64,000 bases of DNA from an uncultured Fluviicola sp. GTDB taxonomy: Bacteria > Bacteroidota > Bacteroidia > Flavobacteriales > Crocinitomicaceae. Position numbers and translations under genes: made by a program. Shown one piece after another: positions 1 through 9,192 of the stretch (its first letter is position 1; the number at the start of each line of letters is the position of its first letter). The notes below the pieces were generated by a model. The model searched no databases, was not told where the DNA came from, and saw nothing but the letters and a program-made list of their open reading frames with translations. Location: the NCBI RefSeq assembly GCF_946478805.1, contig NZ_CAMLDC010000003.1, positions 186,001 to 250,000 on the forward strand, written 5' to 3'.

Positions 1-3000
1 CAAATTTGACAAACACCTGTAATGTAACCCGGGTTTGGACTGTTCTTTTCAACGGAAGTCCATGCCTACCGTCTTCAGGAACCTTTTCATTCGTCGGTGG
101 AACAACAGCTTCGTCTGTCAATCCCCAGATTCAATTTACGCAACCCGGAAATTATACCATCCGACTAACGCTTACCAATTCCTGTGGTTCTTTCATTGCA
201 AACCAAGCAATTGTCGCTCAAAAACCACCGCAAGTTACAATCAACACGGTGCCAAGTGTCTGCGCTGGATTAAGTGTCAGTCCGACTGCCGTTGTCAATG
301 ATTGTCTGGAACCCTCCGATTCGTATTCCTGGTCATTTACCGGTGGATCACCCACAAATGCAACAACACTCATTCCGGGATCGGTTTCTTATCCGGCAGC
401 CGGTACTTTCCCAATCTCTCTTGCTGTAACGAATGCCTGTGGAACGACAACCGCCAATACTTCGGTAATCATTCGACCGATTCCTCCATCACTTAACCCA
501 CAAGTCAATAGTCCGGTATGTGCTGGCGGTACGGCAAATTTCACATCTGATGCCTCTGCTTCAACAACTTATTCCTGGTCCGGACCGAATTCATTCACCA
601 GTAACCAACAAAATTTTAATCTAACGAATGTTACGACCGCCCAAGCAGGAACATATACTGTCTTTGGTACATTAGCCGGCTGCACCGGTCCCAGTTCATC
701 CGTCACCTTGGTAGTGAACCCGATTCCGGTAATTACAGTAACACCTCCGAATGCAACAATCTGCAACGGTCAATCTGTTTCTTTAACTGCTTCGGGAGCG
801 ACTAACTACACCTGGAGTCCTGCAACAGGATTGTCAGCAACAAATACGGCTACTGTAACAGCAAATCCAACCACGACCCAAACGTATACGATCGTCGGAT
901 CCAATGGAACCTGTTCCGGTTCTACGACCGCATTAATCGCAGTGAATCCATTACCTCTTGTAAACGCCGGGCCGGATGCGACACTTTGTAATCAGCCGAT
1001 TCCGTTTACATTGACTCCTGTTCCAAATGGTGGAACCTGGACAGGACCAAATGTGACTTCCGGAGGAATATTCACCCCGAATGGAACAGGAACATTCTCC
1101 TTGGTGTACGCATTCACCAATGGAAACGGATGTACTAACACAGATACTGTCTTAGTAACCATTGTCAATCCGACACCCGCTTCTGCAGGACCCGATTCAA
1201 CCACTTGCTTCGGTTCAGCTCCGATTACATTAACCGGGACTCCAACCGGTGGAACCTGGTCAGGAACAAGTATTACAGCTGGCGGCGTATTCACTCCGAA
1301 TATCGCCGGAACCCATTTATTGGTTTATACTTTCGGAACAGGAACCTGTTTGTCGAGAGACACCATGAGCATGACAGTGAATCCACTCCCAATTGTTGAT
1401 GCCGGTCCGAATTTTTCTGTTTGTATCGATGCAGGAATACAAAACCTGAATGGAACTCCTTCAGGTGGAACCTGGTCGGGAATTGGGATTACAAACCCGA
1501 TAGGAGAATTCACCCCTTCAATTGCCGGAACAGGAAACAAGACTCTCACCTATTCCTTTACAAACGCGAATGGCTGTACTGCTTCCGATATTTTGGTTGT
1601 AACAGTCAACCCTTTGCCAATTGTAAGTGCAGGACCCGACACCACTGCCTGTGACCAACCGAATCCATTCCAATTAAGCTTCTCTCCTTCCGGTGGAACC
1701 TGGACAGGAATCAATGTAACTCCTGCCGGTCTATTTACGCCTGCCGGAACAGGAAATTTCACCCTGACATACACCTTCACAAATGCAAATGGATGTACAG
1801 CCAGCGACACCCGGATTATCACAATCATAAGTCCGACACAACCAGATGCCGGCCCTGATTTCAGTGTCTGTATTGACGCACCAAACGTCACCTTATCCCC
1901 TACGCCAACAGGTGGAACCTGGACCGGTTCATTTACGACTCCCGGTGGAATTTTCAATCCGACTATTGCCGGAAGTTTCAACCTGGTTTATACTTTGGGA
2001 TCGGGAGTTTGTTTATTGCGGGATACTTTGGTTGCCATCGTTAATCCGCTACCCATAGTAAATGCAGGAACAGATTTCAGTATTTGTATTGATGCCGGGA
2101 TCCAGAATCTGACAGGAACTCCATCCGGAGGAACCTGGTCCGGAACAGGAATCACGAATCCATCCGGGGAATTTACTCCTTCGATAGCAGGAACAGGAAA
2201 CAAGACGATTACCTATTCATTTACAGACTTAAATGGTTGTACCAATACGGATGCTCTTATCATTACGGTAAATCCATTACCTGTGGTAAACGCAGGAAAT
2301 GATACCACTTTATGCAATCAACCATTTCCAATCCAATTTAATGCGACTCCTACAGGAGGAACCTGGACAGGAACAGGAATTACTTCTTCCGGATCTTTTA
2401 CACCAAGTTCTGTCGGTACATTCAATCTGACTTATACGTTCACCAATGCGAATGGCTGTGTCAATTCAGATACCCGGGTTGTAACGGTCGTAAATCCTGC
2501 TCTGGCAAATGCCGGTCCGGATTTGGAAGCGTGTATCGACGCTCCCGATATACAATTGAACGGCACCCCGGTCACAGGAACCTGGACAGGAAGTTTTGTG
2601 AATACCAGTGGTTTGTTCAATCCGACCAATGCGGGAACTTTTCCTTTGGTCATTTCAAATGGAGCGGGAAACTGTCTGACAAGAGACACCATGTTCTTTA
2701 CGGTTCACCCATTGCCAATTGTCAGTGTTGGGATCGATCACGAATTTTGTCCAAGTGATAGCCCGGTTAACTTTTCAGGAAGTCCTACCGGTGGTATTTG
2801 GAATGGAAATGGAATCACGGATGTTGTCCTTGGAACTTTTAATCCGGGAATAGCTCCCGTTGGAAATAATACGATTATTTACACCTTCACAAATCCACTT
2901 ACCGGATGTATTAACCGGGATACCTTATTGGCTATTGTCCATCCGATGCCAACGGCAAACTTCACATATAATGCGATTACTTGCATCGGGACCAATGAGC

Positions 3001-5471
3001 TCTTTTCAAATACCAGCACACTGGCAAACCAGAGTGATTGGAGTTTTGGAGACGGTACCTTTGCTACAACAACTAATCCAATTCATTCTTACAGCACTTC
3101 CGGTTTCTATGATGTAGAATTACTCGTAACCACTTCATTCGGTTGCCTGGATTCCATTACACATCAAATTGAGGTTCGGATCCCTCCTGTTGCAGACTTC
3201 AGCCTGACACCCGACTCTGCCTGCGGACCCATGTCGGTGAATTTTACGGATTTATCACTCGGACAAAGTTTGACTTACAATTGGGATTATGGAAATGGAC
3301 AAACAAGTACCAATCCGGCTCCTGTTTCACAAACTTATCTAGCTAGTAGCTATACGGACACCAGTTATACAATAACCTTGAGCTTAACCAATTTCTGCGG
3401 AACCAGCAGCCATTCCAAGCAAGTTACGGTAATGCCTTCACCGACAGCTGTTTTCGGAACTACTACCAACATTCTTTGTACCCCACTCATACTGGATATG
3501 GTGAACAACAGTTTCGGTTTACCGGACACCTATGAATGGGATTTTGGAGATGGAACAACTTCCGATACCTCAGGAACAACGCTTCAGCACACATTTTATA
3601 CTGGAACACAAGACACTACTTACACTATTCAGCTGATTGTAAGCAACGAATGCGGTTCGGATACCATACAACATCAAATCACGGTGCTTCCTCCACAGGT
3701 AAATGCATTTTTCAACATTGATAATCCTTCAGGGTGCGTTCCTCATACAATTAACCTGACACAGTTTTCACAAGGGGCGAGCTTTTCTTCCTGGGATTTC
3801 GGTGACGGGAACATTTCAAGTGTTTATAACCCTTCTCATACCTTTACGACTCCGGGAACGTATGTTGTTTCTCTTTTCGCTGCCGGTTGCGGATTCGATA
3901 CCGCTACAACGATTGTTACGGTTCATCCACTTCCTCAGATTGATTTCACTTCATTGGATTCCGTCTGCGTTAACGAAGTATTTGCATTTACAAATCTGAG
4001 TACTGGAATAGCCTCCATCAATTGGGATTTTGGGGACGGAACGACCTCTACACTAACAAATCCAAGCCACAGTTATTCCAATCCTGGATTTTATACTGTC
4101 ACCTTATCCGGAATCAGCCAAACATATGGGTGTACGACACAAATGACTAAGACTATCAAGGTGAATTCCGGTCCCAATTCACAGTTCACGCTCGGACCGA
4201 ACGCAGGTTGTGCAGCATTAACTGTTCAAATGAATAACGCAAGCGCCGGTATTGTGAATCATATTTGGAACTTCGGTGACGGGAATTCTTCGATTCAGAA
4301 TAATCCAAGTTACACTTACACGACATCCGGTTCCTATGCGGTACAATTAATCGTATTGGATAATATCGGATGTGCTGATACTGCAACTCAAGTGGTTACT
4401 GTTTATCCTTTGCCAACAGTTGATTTCACTTCCACACCGGTTGATCCTTGCGTACAGCCAACTGTGATAAACTTTACCAATCAAAGCACCAATGCTGCAA
4501 GTTATATCTGGAATTTCGGGAACGGGCTGTCTTCAACTCTGACCAGTCCAAGTTCAACCTATCAACAGGTTGGAAATTATACCGTCACGTTGATCGGGAC
4601 TTCTATTCACGGATGTATCGACAGCATACAAAAACCGGTTTCATCTTACCAAATGCCAAGTGCCTCCTTCACTCTCCCAAGCGATTCATTGTGCGTAGGT
4701 GAAGAAATATTACTGCAGGCAAACACCCAATTTGCCAATTCCGTTTCCTGGTTCCTTGGCAATGGGATTATCCTGACACAGAATCCGGTCCAAACTTCAT
4801 TTACCGCCAGTGGAACATACCCGGTTACGTTCATTGCTTATGGGAATGGAGGTTGCAACGACACGATTTCTGCCGGCACTTCAATCACCGTAATGCCTCA
4901 ACCGACTGCAGATTTCAGTTACATCAATGTGGAAGGTCCGGAACCCCTGAGTGGAATAGTGGATTTCACCAACCTAAGCAGTTTGGCAGATTATTACTCC
5001 TGGAGTTTCGGAAACGGGAATTACTCTTCGGAAGAAAATCCAACCGAACATTATAAACAGGATGGTGAATTCCAGGTTACATTGATCGCTACTACCGACT
5101 ATGGTTGTGCCGATACAATCGTTAAGACAATTACGGTGGATTTCTTCTACGGATTGTTCATCCCAAATGCAATGAGTCCGGGACACAGCGACTTTGAGGT
5201 GGCGAATTTCATTCCGAAAGGAGTTGGTATGAAGGAATTTGAATTATTAATCTACGATGACTGGGGAAACCTGATCTGGTCCACAACCGCTTTGGACGCT
5301 GATGGGCGACCGACCGAATATTGGGACGGAACATACCGTGGAGAACCGGTACAGCAGGACGCATATGTCTGGAAAGCAAGCGCCACTTTCAAAAATGCGG
5401 ATGTTTGGGAAGGTAAAGAATATCCGAAAGGCAGGATCAAACGATCAGGAACAGTAACCGTAATCCGATAA
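1..5471 (+). CDS. Giant Ig-like/PKD-repeat protein with T9SS type B sorting domain (5' end outside window)
   Basis: The reading frame is open at the left edge, so the signal peptide and true start lie upstream; about 1,820 residues are visible. From N- to C-terminus I see Ig-like repeats, nine tandem units of about 74 residues with the core GGTWxG...FTP...TYTFTNANGC (about residues 310-980), then nine PKD domains marked by WDFGDG or WNFGNG, and finally a gliding-motility/T9SS type B C-terminal domain of about 90 residues beginning FIPNAMSPG. Known family role: exported through the outer membrane by the type IX system and fixed to or released from the surface; repeat stalks of this sort commonly act in adhesion. 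The PorP/SprF gene follows after 3 bases, the usual partner of type B CTD cargo. The ligand is unknown. Confidence 0.9.
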   Translation, partial: NLTNTCNVTRVWTVLFNGSPCLPSSGTFSFVGGTTASSVNPQIQFTQPGNYTIRLTLTNSCGSFIANQAIVAQKPPQVTINTVPSVCAGLSVSPTAVVNDCLEPSDSYSWSFTGGSPTNATTLIPGSVSYPAAGTFPISLAVTNACGTTTANTSVIIRPIPPSLNPQVNSPVCAGGTANFTSDASASTTYSWSGPNSFTSNQQNFNLTNVTTAQAGTYTVFGTLAGCTGPSSSVTLVVNPIPVITVTPPNATICNGQSVSLTASGATNYTWSPATGLSATNTATVTANPTTTQTYTIVGSNGTCSGSTTALIAVNPLPLVNAGPDATLCNQPIPFTLTPVPNGGTWTGPNVTSGGIFTPNGTGTFSLVYAFTNGNGCTNTDTVLVTIVNPTPASAGPDSTTCFGSAPITLTGTPTGGTWSGTSITAGGVFTPNIAGTHLLVYTFGTGTCLSRDTMSMTVNPLPIVDAGPNFSVCIDAGIQNLNGTPSGGTWSGIGITNPIGEFTPSIAGTGNKTLTYSFTNANGCTASDILVVTVNPLPIVSAGPDTTACDQPNPFQLSFSPSGGTWTGINVTPAGLFTPAGTGNFTLTYTFTNANGCTASDTRIITIISPTQPDAGPDFSVCIDAPNVTLSPTPTGGTWTGSFTTPGGIFNPTIAGSFNLVYTLGSGVCLLRDTLVAIVNPLPIVNAGTDFSICIDAGIQNLTGTPSGGTWSGTGITNPSGEFTPSIAGTGNKTITYSFTDLNGCTNTDALIITVNPLPVVNAGNDTTLCNQPFPIQFNATPTGGTWTGTGITSSGSFTPSSVGTFNLTYTFTNANGCVNSDTRVVTVVNPALANAGPDLEACIDAPDIQLNGTPVTGTWTGSFVNTSGLFNPTNAGTFPLVISNGAGNCLTRDTMFFTVHPLPIVSVGIDHEFCPSDSPVNFSGSPTGGIWNGNGITDVVLGTFNPGIAPVGNNTIIYTFTNPLTGCINRDTLLAIVHPMPTANFTYNAITCIGTNELFSNTSTLANQSDWSFGDGTFATTTNPIHSYSTSGFYDVELLVTTSFGCLDSITHQIEVRIPPVADFSLTPDSACGPMSVNFTDLSLGQSLTYNWDYGNGQTSTNPAPVSQTYLASSYTDTSYTITLSLTNFCGTSSHSKQVTVMPSPTAVFGTTTNILCTPLILDMVNNSFGLPDTYEWDFGDGTTSDTSGTTLQHTFYTGTQDTTYTIQLIVSNECGSDTIQHQITVLPPQVNAFFNIDNPSGCVPHTINLTQFSQGASFSSWDFGDGNISSVYNPSHTFTTPGTYVVSLFAAGCGFDTATTIVTVHPLPQIDFTSLDSVCVNEVFAFTNLSTGIASINWDFGDGTTSTLTNPSHSYSNPGFYTVTLSGISQTYGCTTQMTKTIKVNSGPNSQFTLGPNAGCAALTVQMNNASAGIVNHIWNFGDGNSSIQNNPSYTYTTSGSYAVQLIVLDNIGCADTATQVVTVYPLPTVDFTSTPVDPCVQPTVINFTNQSTNAASYIWNFGNGLSSTLTSPSSTYQQVGNYTVTLIGTSIHGCIDSIQKPVSSYQMPSASFTLPSDSLCVGEEILLQANTQFANSVSWFLGNGIILTQNPVQTSFTASGTYPVTFIAYGNGGCNDTISAGTSITVMPQPTADFSYINVEGPEPLSGIVDFTNLSSLADYYSWSFGNGNYSSEENPTEHYKQDGEFQVTLIATTDYGCADTIVKTITVDFFYGLFIPNAMSPGHSDFEVANFIPKGVGMKEFELLIYDDWGNLIWSTTALDADGRPTEYWDGTYRGEPVQQDAYVWKASATFKNADVWEGKEYPKGRIKRSGTVTVIR
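942..2936 (+). repeat. Three tandem copies of a 663-669 bp coding super-repeat
   Basis: Within the large surface-protein gene the motif VNPLP begins at 942, 1605 and 2268, exactly 663 bases apart, and the third copy ends at about 2936 (669 bases). Each copy holds three different domains of about 74 residues. Copy-to-copy likeness is higher between equivalent positions (for example CIDAGIQNL in two copies, NQP-type domains at the head of each) than between neighbours. This indicates duplication of a three-domain block. Confidence 0.8.
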
Positions 5472-5474
5472 GTT

Positions 5475-6524
5475 ATGAGAATCCTGCTTTTATACATATT
5501 ATTGGTTATCGCAACGGGAAACAGTTACGCGCAAGACCCCAATTTCTCCCAGTTCTATAATAATCCTGTTTACTACAATCCTTCTATGACTGCTGTAAAC
5601 AATGGAATTGCTGTCCGTTTGAATGCACGTTCGCTTTGGGGACCGATTCCAGGGAGATTCAATACATTTTCGTTTTCTGCCGAAGCACAGACGATGTACA
5701 AAATGGGACTTGGAATCATGGCATATTCCGATGTTGGCGGAGAAGCTCTTTTGAGAACTGCCGGAGGTTATGTCAACTATTCCTATCGACCTGTCGACAC
5801 CAAGAATTTCATCCTTCAAGCCGGTGTAAGCGGTGGATTTGTTACTAAGAATATAGATTGGTCCAAATTGACCTTCTCAGACCAGTTGGACGAAACGATG
5901 GGAAAATACAAGGAAAGCAATTTCAACAGACCCAACTACAACAGTGTTTCCTATGCTGATTTCAGTGCAGGATTAGTAGCTCGTTTCAACGGATCGACCC
6001 GCAAACAAAGAAGTTCGTTCAAGAGATTCAATGCTACGCTTGGTGGAGCCATCCATCATTTATCCCAACCGAAAGATGCATTCCTGGCTGACAGTGACAA
6101 GTTGCCGTTCAAATTGGTATTCCATGCCTCATCGAATTTATTGTTTAATGACTTTGTAGTTTCTCCCGGAGCAGTATTCGAAATGCAAAATGAATTCAGG
6201 ACATTCAGTGTCGGAAGTAATTTCATCAGTCAACCTTTCATCATCGGAATCTGGTTCAGGAACCGGACTGCCGCTTTGAATATCAAACAATATGATTCAT
6301 TCATTTTCACGCTTGGATTGAACATGCGAACCAAATATGAAACATTGTGGCGTGTGACTTACAATTTTGATATGACGATCTCCCGTTTGAAAACAAGCAG
6401 TTACGGAAGTCATGAACTTTCCTTGTTATTTGAAATTCCGAATAAGGTCTTATTCTCCAAAAATGTCAATAGTAAGAGCATGAAAAGACGTTATCAATGT
6501 CCGAAGGAATTCAGTGGATTCTAA
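5475..6524 (+). CDS. PorP/SprF family type IX secretion outer-membrane protein
   Basis: 349 residues with a signal peptide (MRILLLYILLVIATGNSYAQ), followed by the family hallmark DPNFSQFYNNPVYYNPSMT and a predicted beta-barrel body rich in alternating aromatic residues. Members of the PorP/SprF family sit in the outer membrane and are thought to take part in secretion or anchoring of T9SS cargo with type B domains. The gene starts 3 bases after the stop of the giant type B protein, so the two are almost certainly co-transcribed and functionally paired. A hairpin at 6550-6578 closes the unit. Confidence 0.9.
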   Translation: MRILLLYILLVIATGNSYAQDPNFSQFYNNPVYYNPSMTAVNNGIAVRLNARSLWGPIPGRFNTFSFSAEAQTMYKMGLGIMAYSDVGGEALLRTAGGYVNYSYRPVDTKNFILQAGVSGGFVTKNIDWSKLTFSDQLDETMGKYKESNFNRPNYNSVSYADFSAGLVARFNGSTRKQRSSFKRFNATLGGAIHHLSQPKDAFLADSDKLPFKLVFHASSNLLFNDFVVSPGAVFEMQNEFRTFSVGSNFISQPFIIGIWFRNRTAALNIKQYDSFIFTLGLNMRTKYETLWRVTYNFDMTISRLKTSSYGSHELSLLFEIPNKVLFSKNVNSKSMKRRYQCPKEFSGF

Positions 6525-6549
6525 CTAATTATCAATTGGAAAAATTATC

Positions 6550-6578
6550 AATTATCAAGATTAAAACTCTTGATAATT
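6550..6578. terminator. Bidirectional terminator-like hairpin between convergent genes
   Basis: Perfect 11-bp inverted repeat AATTATCAAGA / TCTTGATAATT with a 7-base loop, between the plus-strand PorP/SprF gene and the minus-strand response regulator. AT-rich and embedded in a run of TTATCAA-type repeat words, so it may be a repeat-derived terminator. Confidence 0.55.
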
Positions 6579-6603
6579 TCTTCATTCATAATTGATAATT
6601 CCC

Positions 6604-7257
6604 TTATACCCATTTCTTCTGCATCGCCAGTCGAACTGCTTCTACTTTCGAGTTCACATGTAGCTTTTCGTAGATATTTGTCATGTGTTTGCGGACAGTA
6701 TGCGGGCTGATGAATAATTCTTCTGCAATGATTGTATAGCTTTTGCCTTGTGCCAGGCAATTCAGGATATCCATTTCCCGCGAACTAAGTGGTGATGATT
6801 CCTGTATAGCAGATTCACGGGTTTGGTTCTGGATAAAATTATACGCCTTTTTTGCAATGGCCGGAGCCAAAGGAGCAGCTCCGAATTCCAAAACATTGTC
6901 AATTGCCAAATGAAGATTTGCAATGGATTCATCTTTCAAGAGATAGCCACTTGCACCTGCCTGGATTGCCGAAAAGATGCGTTCCTCATCATCAAACACG
7001 GTGATCATGATGAAATGGATTTGCGGATACAATGCTTTCGCTTGCTTCACTGCTTCAATTCCATCCAGGATCGGCATATCAATATCCATGAAAATGATTT
7101 CAGGAAGCGGTCCCAAGGTTGGAAGAATATGAAGAAACGCCTGTCCGTTAAAGGCGGTCATCGTGATTTTTACTCCCGATTTAGCTTCCAGCTTCTCGGT
7201 CAAGATTTGCACATTGTACACTTTGTCATCGACAATTCCTATTGGACAGATTCCCAT
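6604..7257 (-). CDS. LuxR/NarL-type two-component response regulator
   Basis: 217 residues. N-terminal receiver domain with the acidic pair D10-D11, phospho-acceptor D58 in FMDIDMP, the conserved Thr in MITVFDD and Lys in LLKD; C-terminal GerE helix-turn-helix starting near LSSREMDILNCLAQGKS and including the SPHTVRKHMTNIYEKL recognition region. It is the last gene of the minus-strand operon, 36 bases after the histidine kinase, which is its obvious phosphodonor. Expected role: DNA-binding output of that kinase. Targets cannot be read from the sequence. Confidence 0.92.
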   Translation of the reverse strand: MGICPIGIVDDKVYNVQILTEKLEAKSGVKITMTAFNGQAFLHILPTLGPLPEIIFMDIDMPILDGIEAVKQAKALYPQIHFIMITVFDDEERIFSAIQAGASGYLLKDESIANLHLAIDNVLEFGAAPLAPAIAKKAYNFIQNQTRESAIQESSPLSSREMDILNCLAQGKSYTIIAEELFISPHTVRKHMTNIYEKLHVNSKVEAVRLAMQKKWV

Positions 7258-7293
7258 AGCAACAAATGTGAGGAATTATACGGCAATTTCCAA

Positions 7294-9174
7294 TTACGCA
7301 ATTGTGCTATTTTTCTTCCATTTCAGGGAGAGGATCATCCCACTGTGACGAGTACTTCTCTGCATAGAATAAGTGGCTCCGATCTTGGCTACACGTTGTT
7401 CAATACTTTTCAGTCCATAGTGAAAATCCGGTTTCACTTCAGCATCAAAACCAACACCGAAATCCTCCATTGTCAATTCCAAAAACTCCCCATTTTCAAT
7501 CAGGGAGATTTCCACTTTTTTAGCCTTGGAATGCTTGTAGACATTACTGATTCCCTCTTGGAAAATTCGCATGATGTGCAAGGAAACTCCCGGATCCAAT
7601 TCACTATCTTCTATTTCCACATGGAAATCCACCTTGATTGAATTGTCCTCCAGCCATTTCTTGGCAACGTTCTCCATACGACTCAGTAAGACTTTTGAAG
7701 ACATATTTTCAGAATGCAGGGCCCAAACAGTATCGCGCAGGGAACTCATCGCTTCCTGGCTCATTAGAAACGTCCTGTTTACGCGCTCATTCTCTTTGTC
7801 GTTATGTGAAAGTAATTCGAGATTATTGACTACGAAACTTAACTGTGAACCAACCAAATCATGCAGATCGTAGGAAATGCGCTTCCGCTCCTCATTCGTT
7901 GCCTGAAACACTTGTTGCTGCGTGACCAATTCTTTCTTCAAGGCACGCCGTACGAAATAGAAAATCAAAGTAAGAACCGTCAGGAATAAAATGGCCACCA
8001 GGACGATCCAATAAGTATTCTCCAATTTCCTGCTCAATTGTTGTTCCCTTAATTCCGTATCTTTCTTTTTCCGGTAAAGCTCTGAACGTTGCTTTTCCGA
8101 TTTGATGTCGTAAACAGCATTGGTTTTGGCAATAGTTTGATCCCGGAGTTCTTTGTAATACTTCAAATGATATCGCTCATATTTCTTCCAAAAATCCTTT
8201 GCTTTTGGATAGTCCTTCCTGTCCAGGTAAATCAAGCCTAATGCTTTGGATATTTTATACAACTGTTCGTAAGCCTGAAGTTTTTCAGCGATTGGCAAGA
8301 CTTCCAGCAATAAGCGTTCTTCTTCCTTCTGATTTCCCTGATCCTTGTAAATCTGAGCCCAATTGATCACCGTGCTAAGATAGAGATAATCATTCTCAAT
8401 GTCTTTTGCCAACGACGCACTTTCACGATAGATTGCTTCCGATTCCTTGAATCTTTTGTAATCTTCCAGTACCATTGCTTTATTGCACAATACGATGGCC
8501 AATCCGTATTTATTCGATGTTCTTCTGTATCCTTTGATTGCCAGCTCGGAATAATACAAACTGGAATCTTTTGTCCCGGAAACATTGAAAGCTGTTCCCA
8601 AATTGGAATAAACATCCAAAATCTGGTCTCTGTCACCTCCACGATTGTATGAAGCAAGACTTTTGTGGTACCAATACATCGCGGTCTTGCTTGCATCCAG
8701 TTCTTCATAAAGTAATCCCAGGTTGTTTTGGGTTGCGCCCACATTGATATAATCGTCCATCTTCTCGAAAACCAATTTGGCCTTATGGAACGATTGGATA
8801 GCACGCTTCAAATCGTTCTTTCGCCAATAGATGAGTCCCAGGTTATTTTCACAAGAAGCAATTCCTTTGAGGTAACGGTGTTTTTTGGCGATTGTAAGAG
8901 CTTTTTTATAGTTGGCAATGGACAAATCGATTTGGGAAAGTACGTCATAGACAATCCCTATCCGGATATACGCCCGGATTTCACCAATGTAAAATTCACA
9001 TTCATTGGCCTGGATTGCAATTTGCCTGCATTCCTTTAAAGCGGCTTTGGGATTCTCGTAGCATAAATCCAGAACAGCATCATTACGCAGATTGATCTTA
9101 TTCGTATCACACTGGGAATAAGCACCCAATGAAAAAAGGTTAAAAAAAAATGCAAGTAGTAGTAATTTTCTCAT
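7294..9174 (-). CDS. TPR-containing sensor histidine kinase (HisKA_3 type)
   Basis: 626 residues: signal peptide, about eight TPR-like helical repeats (residues 30-340, several with NLGLIYW or NLGLLYEE), a coiled-coil, a transmembrane helix at about 387-408, a HisKA_3 domain with phospho-acceptor H438 in SYDLHDLVGSQLS, and an ATPase domain with the N box EGISNVYKHSKA, G1 DFGVGF and G2 GLKSIEQRV. The TPR part is predicted to lie in the periplasm. It sits between a propeller-type membrane protein (18 bases upstream) and the response regulator (36 bases downstream), making a three-protein signalling set. The signal sensed is unknown. Confidence 0.9.
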   Translation of the reverse strand: MRKLLLLAFFFNLFSLGAYSQCDTNKINLRNDAVLDLCYENPKAALKECRQIAIQANECEFYIGEIRAYIRIGIVYDVLSQIDLSIANYKKALTIAKKHRYLKGIASCENNLGLIYWRKNDLKRAIQSFHKAKLVFEKMDDYINVGATQNNLGLLYEELDASKTAMYWYHKSLASYNRGGDRDQILDVYSNLGTAFNVSGTKDSSLYYSELAIKGYRRTSNKYGLAIVLCNKAMVLEDYKRFKESEAIYRESASLAKDIENDYLYLSTVINWAQIYKDQGNQKEEERLLLEVLPIAEKLQAYEQLYKISKALGLIYLDRKDYPKAKDFWKKYERYHLKYYKELRDQTIAKTNAVYDIKSEKQRSELYRKKKDTELREQQLSRKLENTYWIVLVAILFLTVLTLIFYFVRRALKKELVTQQQVFQATNEERKRISYDLHDLVGSQLSFVVNNLELLSHNDKENERVNRTFLMSQEAMSSLRDTVWALHSENMSSKVLLSRMENVAKKWLEDNSIKVDFHVEIEDSELDPGVSLHIMRIFQEGISNVYKHSKAKKVEISLIENGEFLELTMEDFGVGFDAEVKPDFHYGLKSIEQRVAKIGATYSMQRSTRHSGMILSLKWKKNSTIA

Positions 9175-9192
9175 AAGTTCGCTTTAAACGGA

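Noticed and set aside
1550..1981. Long minus-strand frames inside the giant PKD gene
   Set aside because: They are complements of the repeated coding units, rich in Val/Pro by codon mirror, and carry no recognisable domain.
6823..7641. 272-codon plus-strand frame opposite the response regulator
   Set aside because: It lies antisense to two well-supported genes and has no domain or start context.
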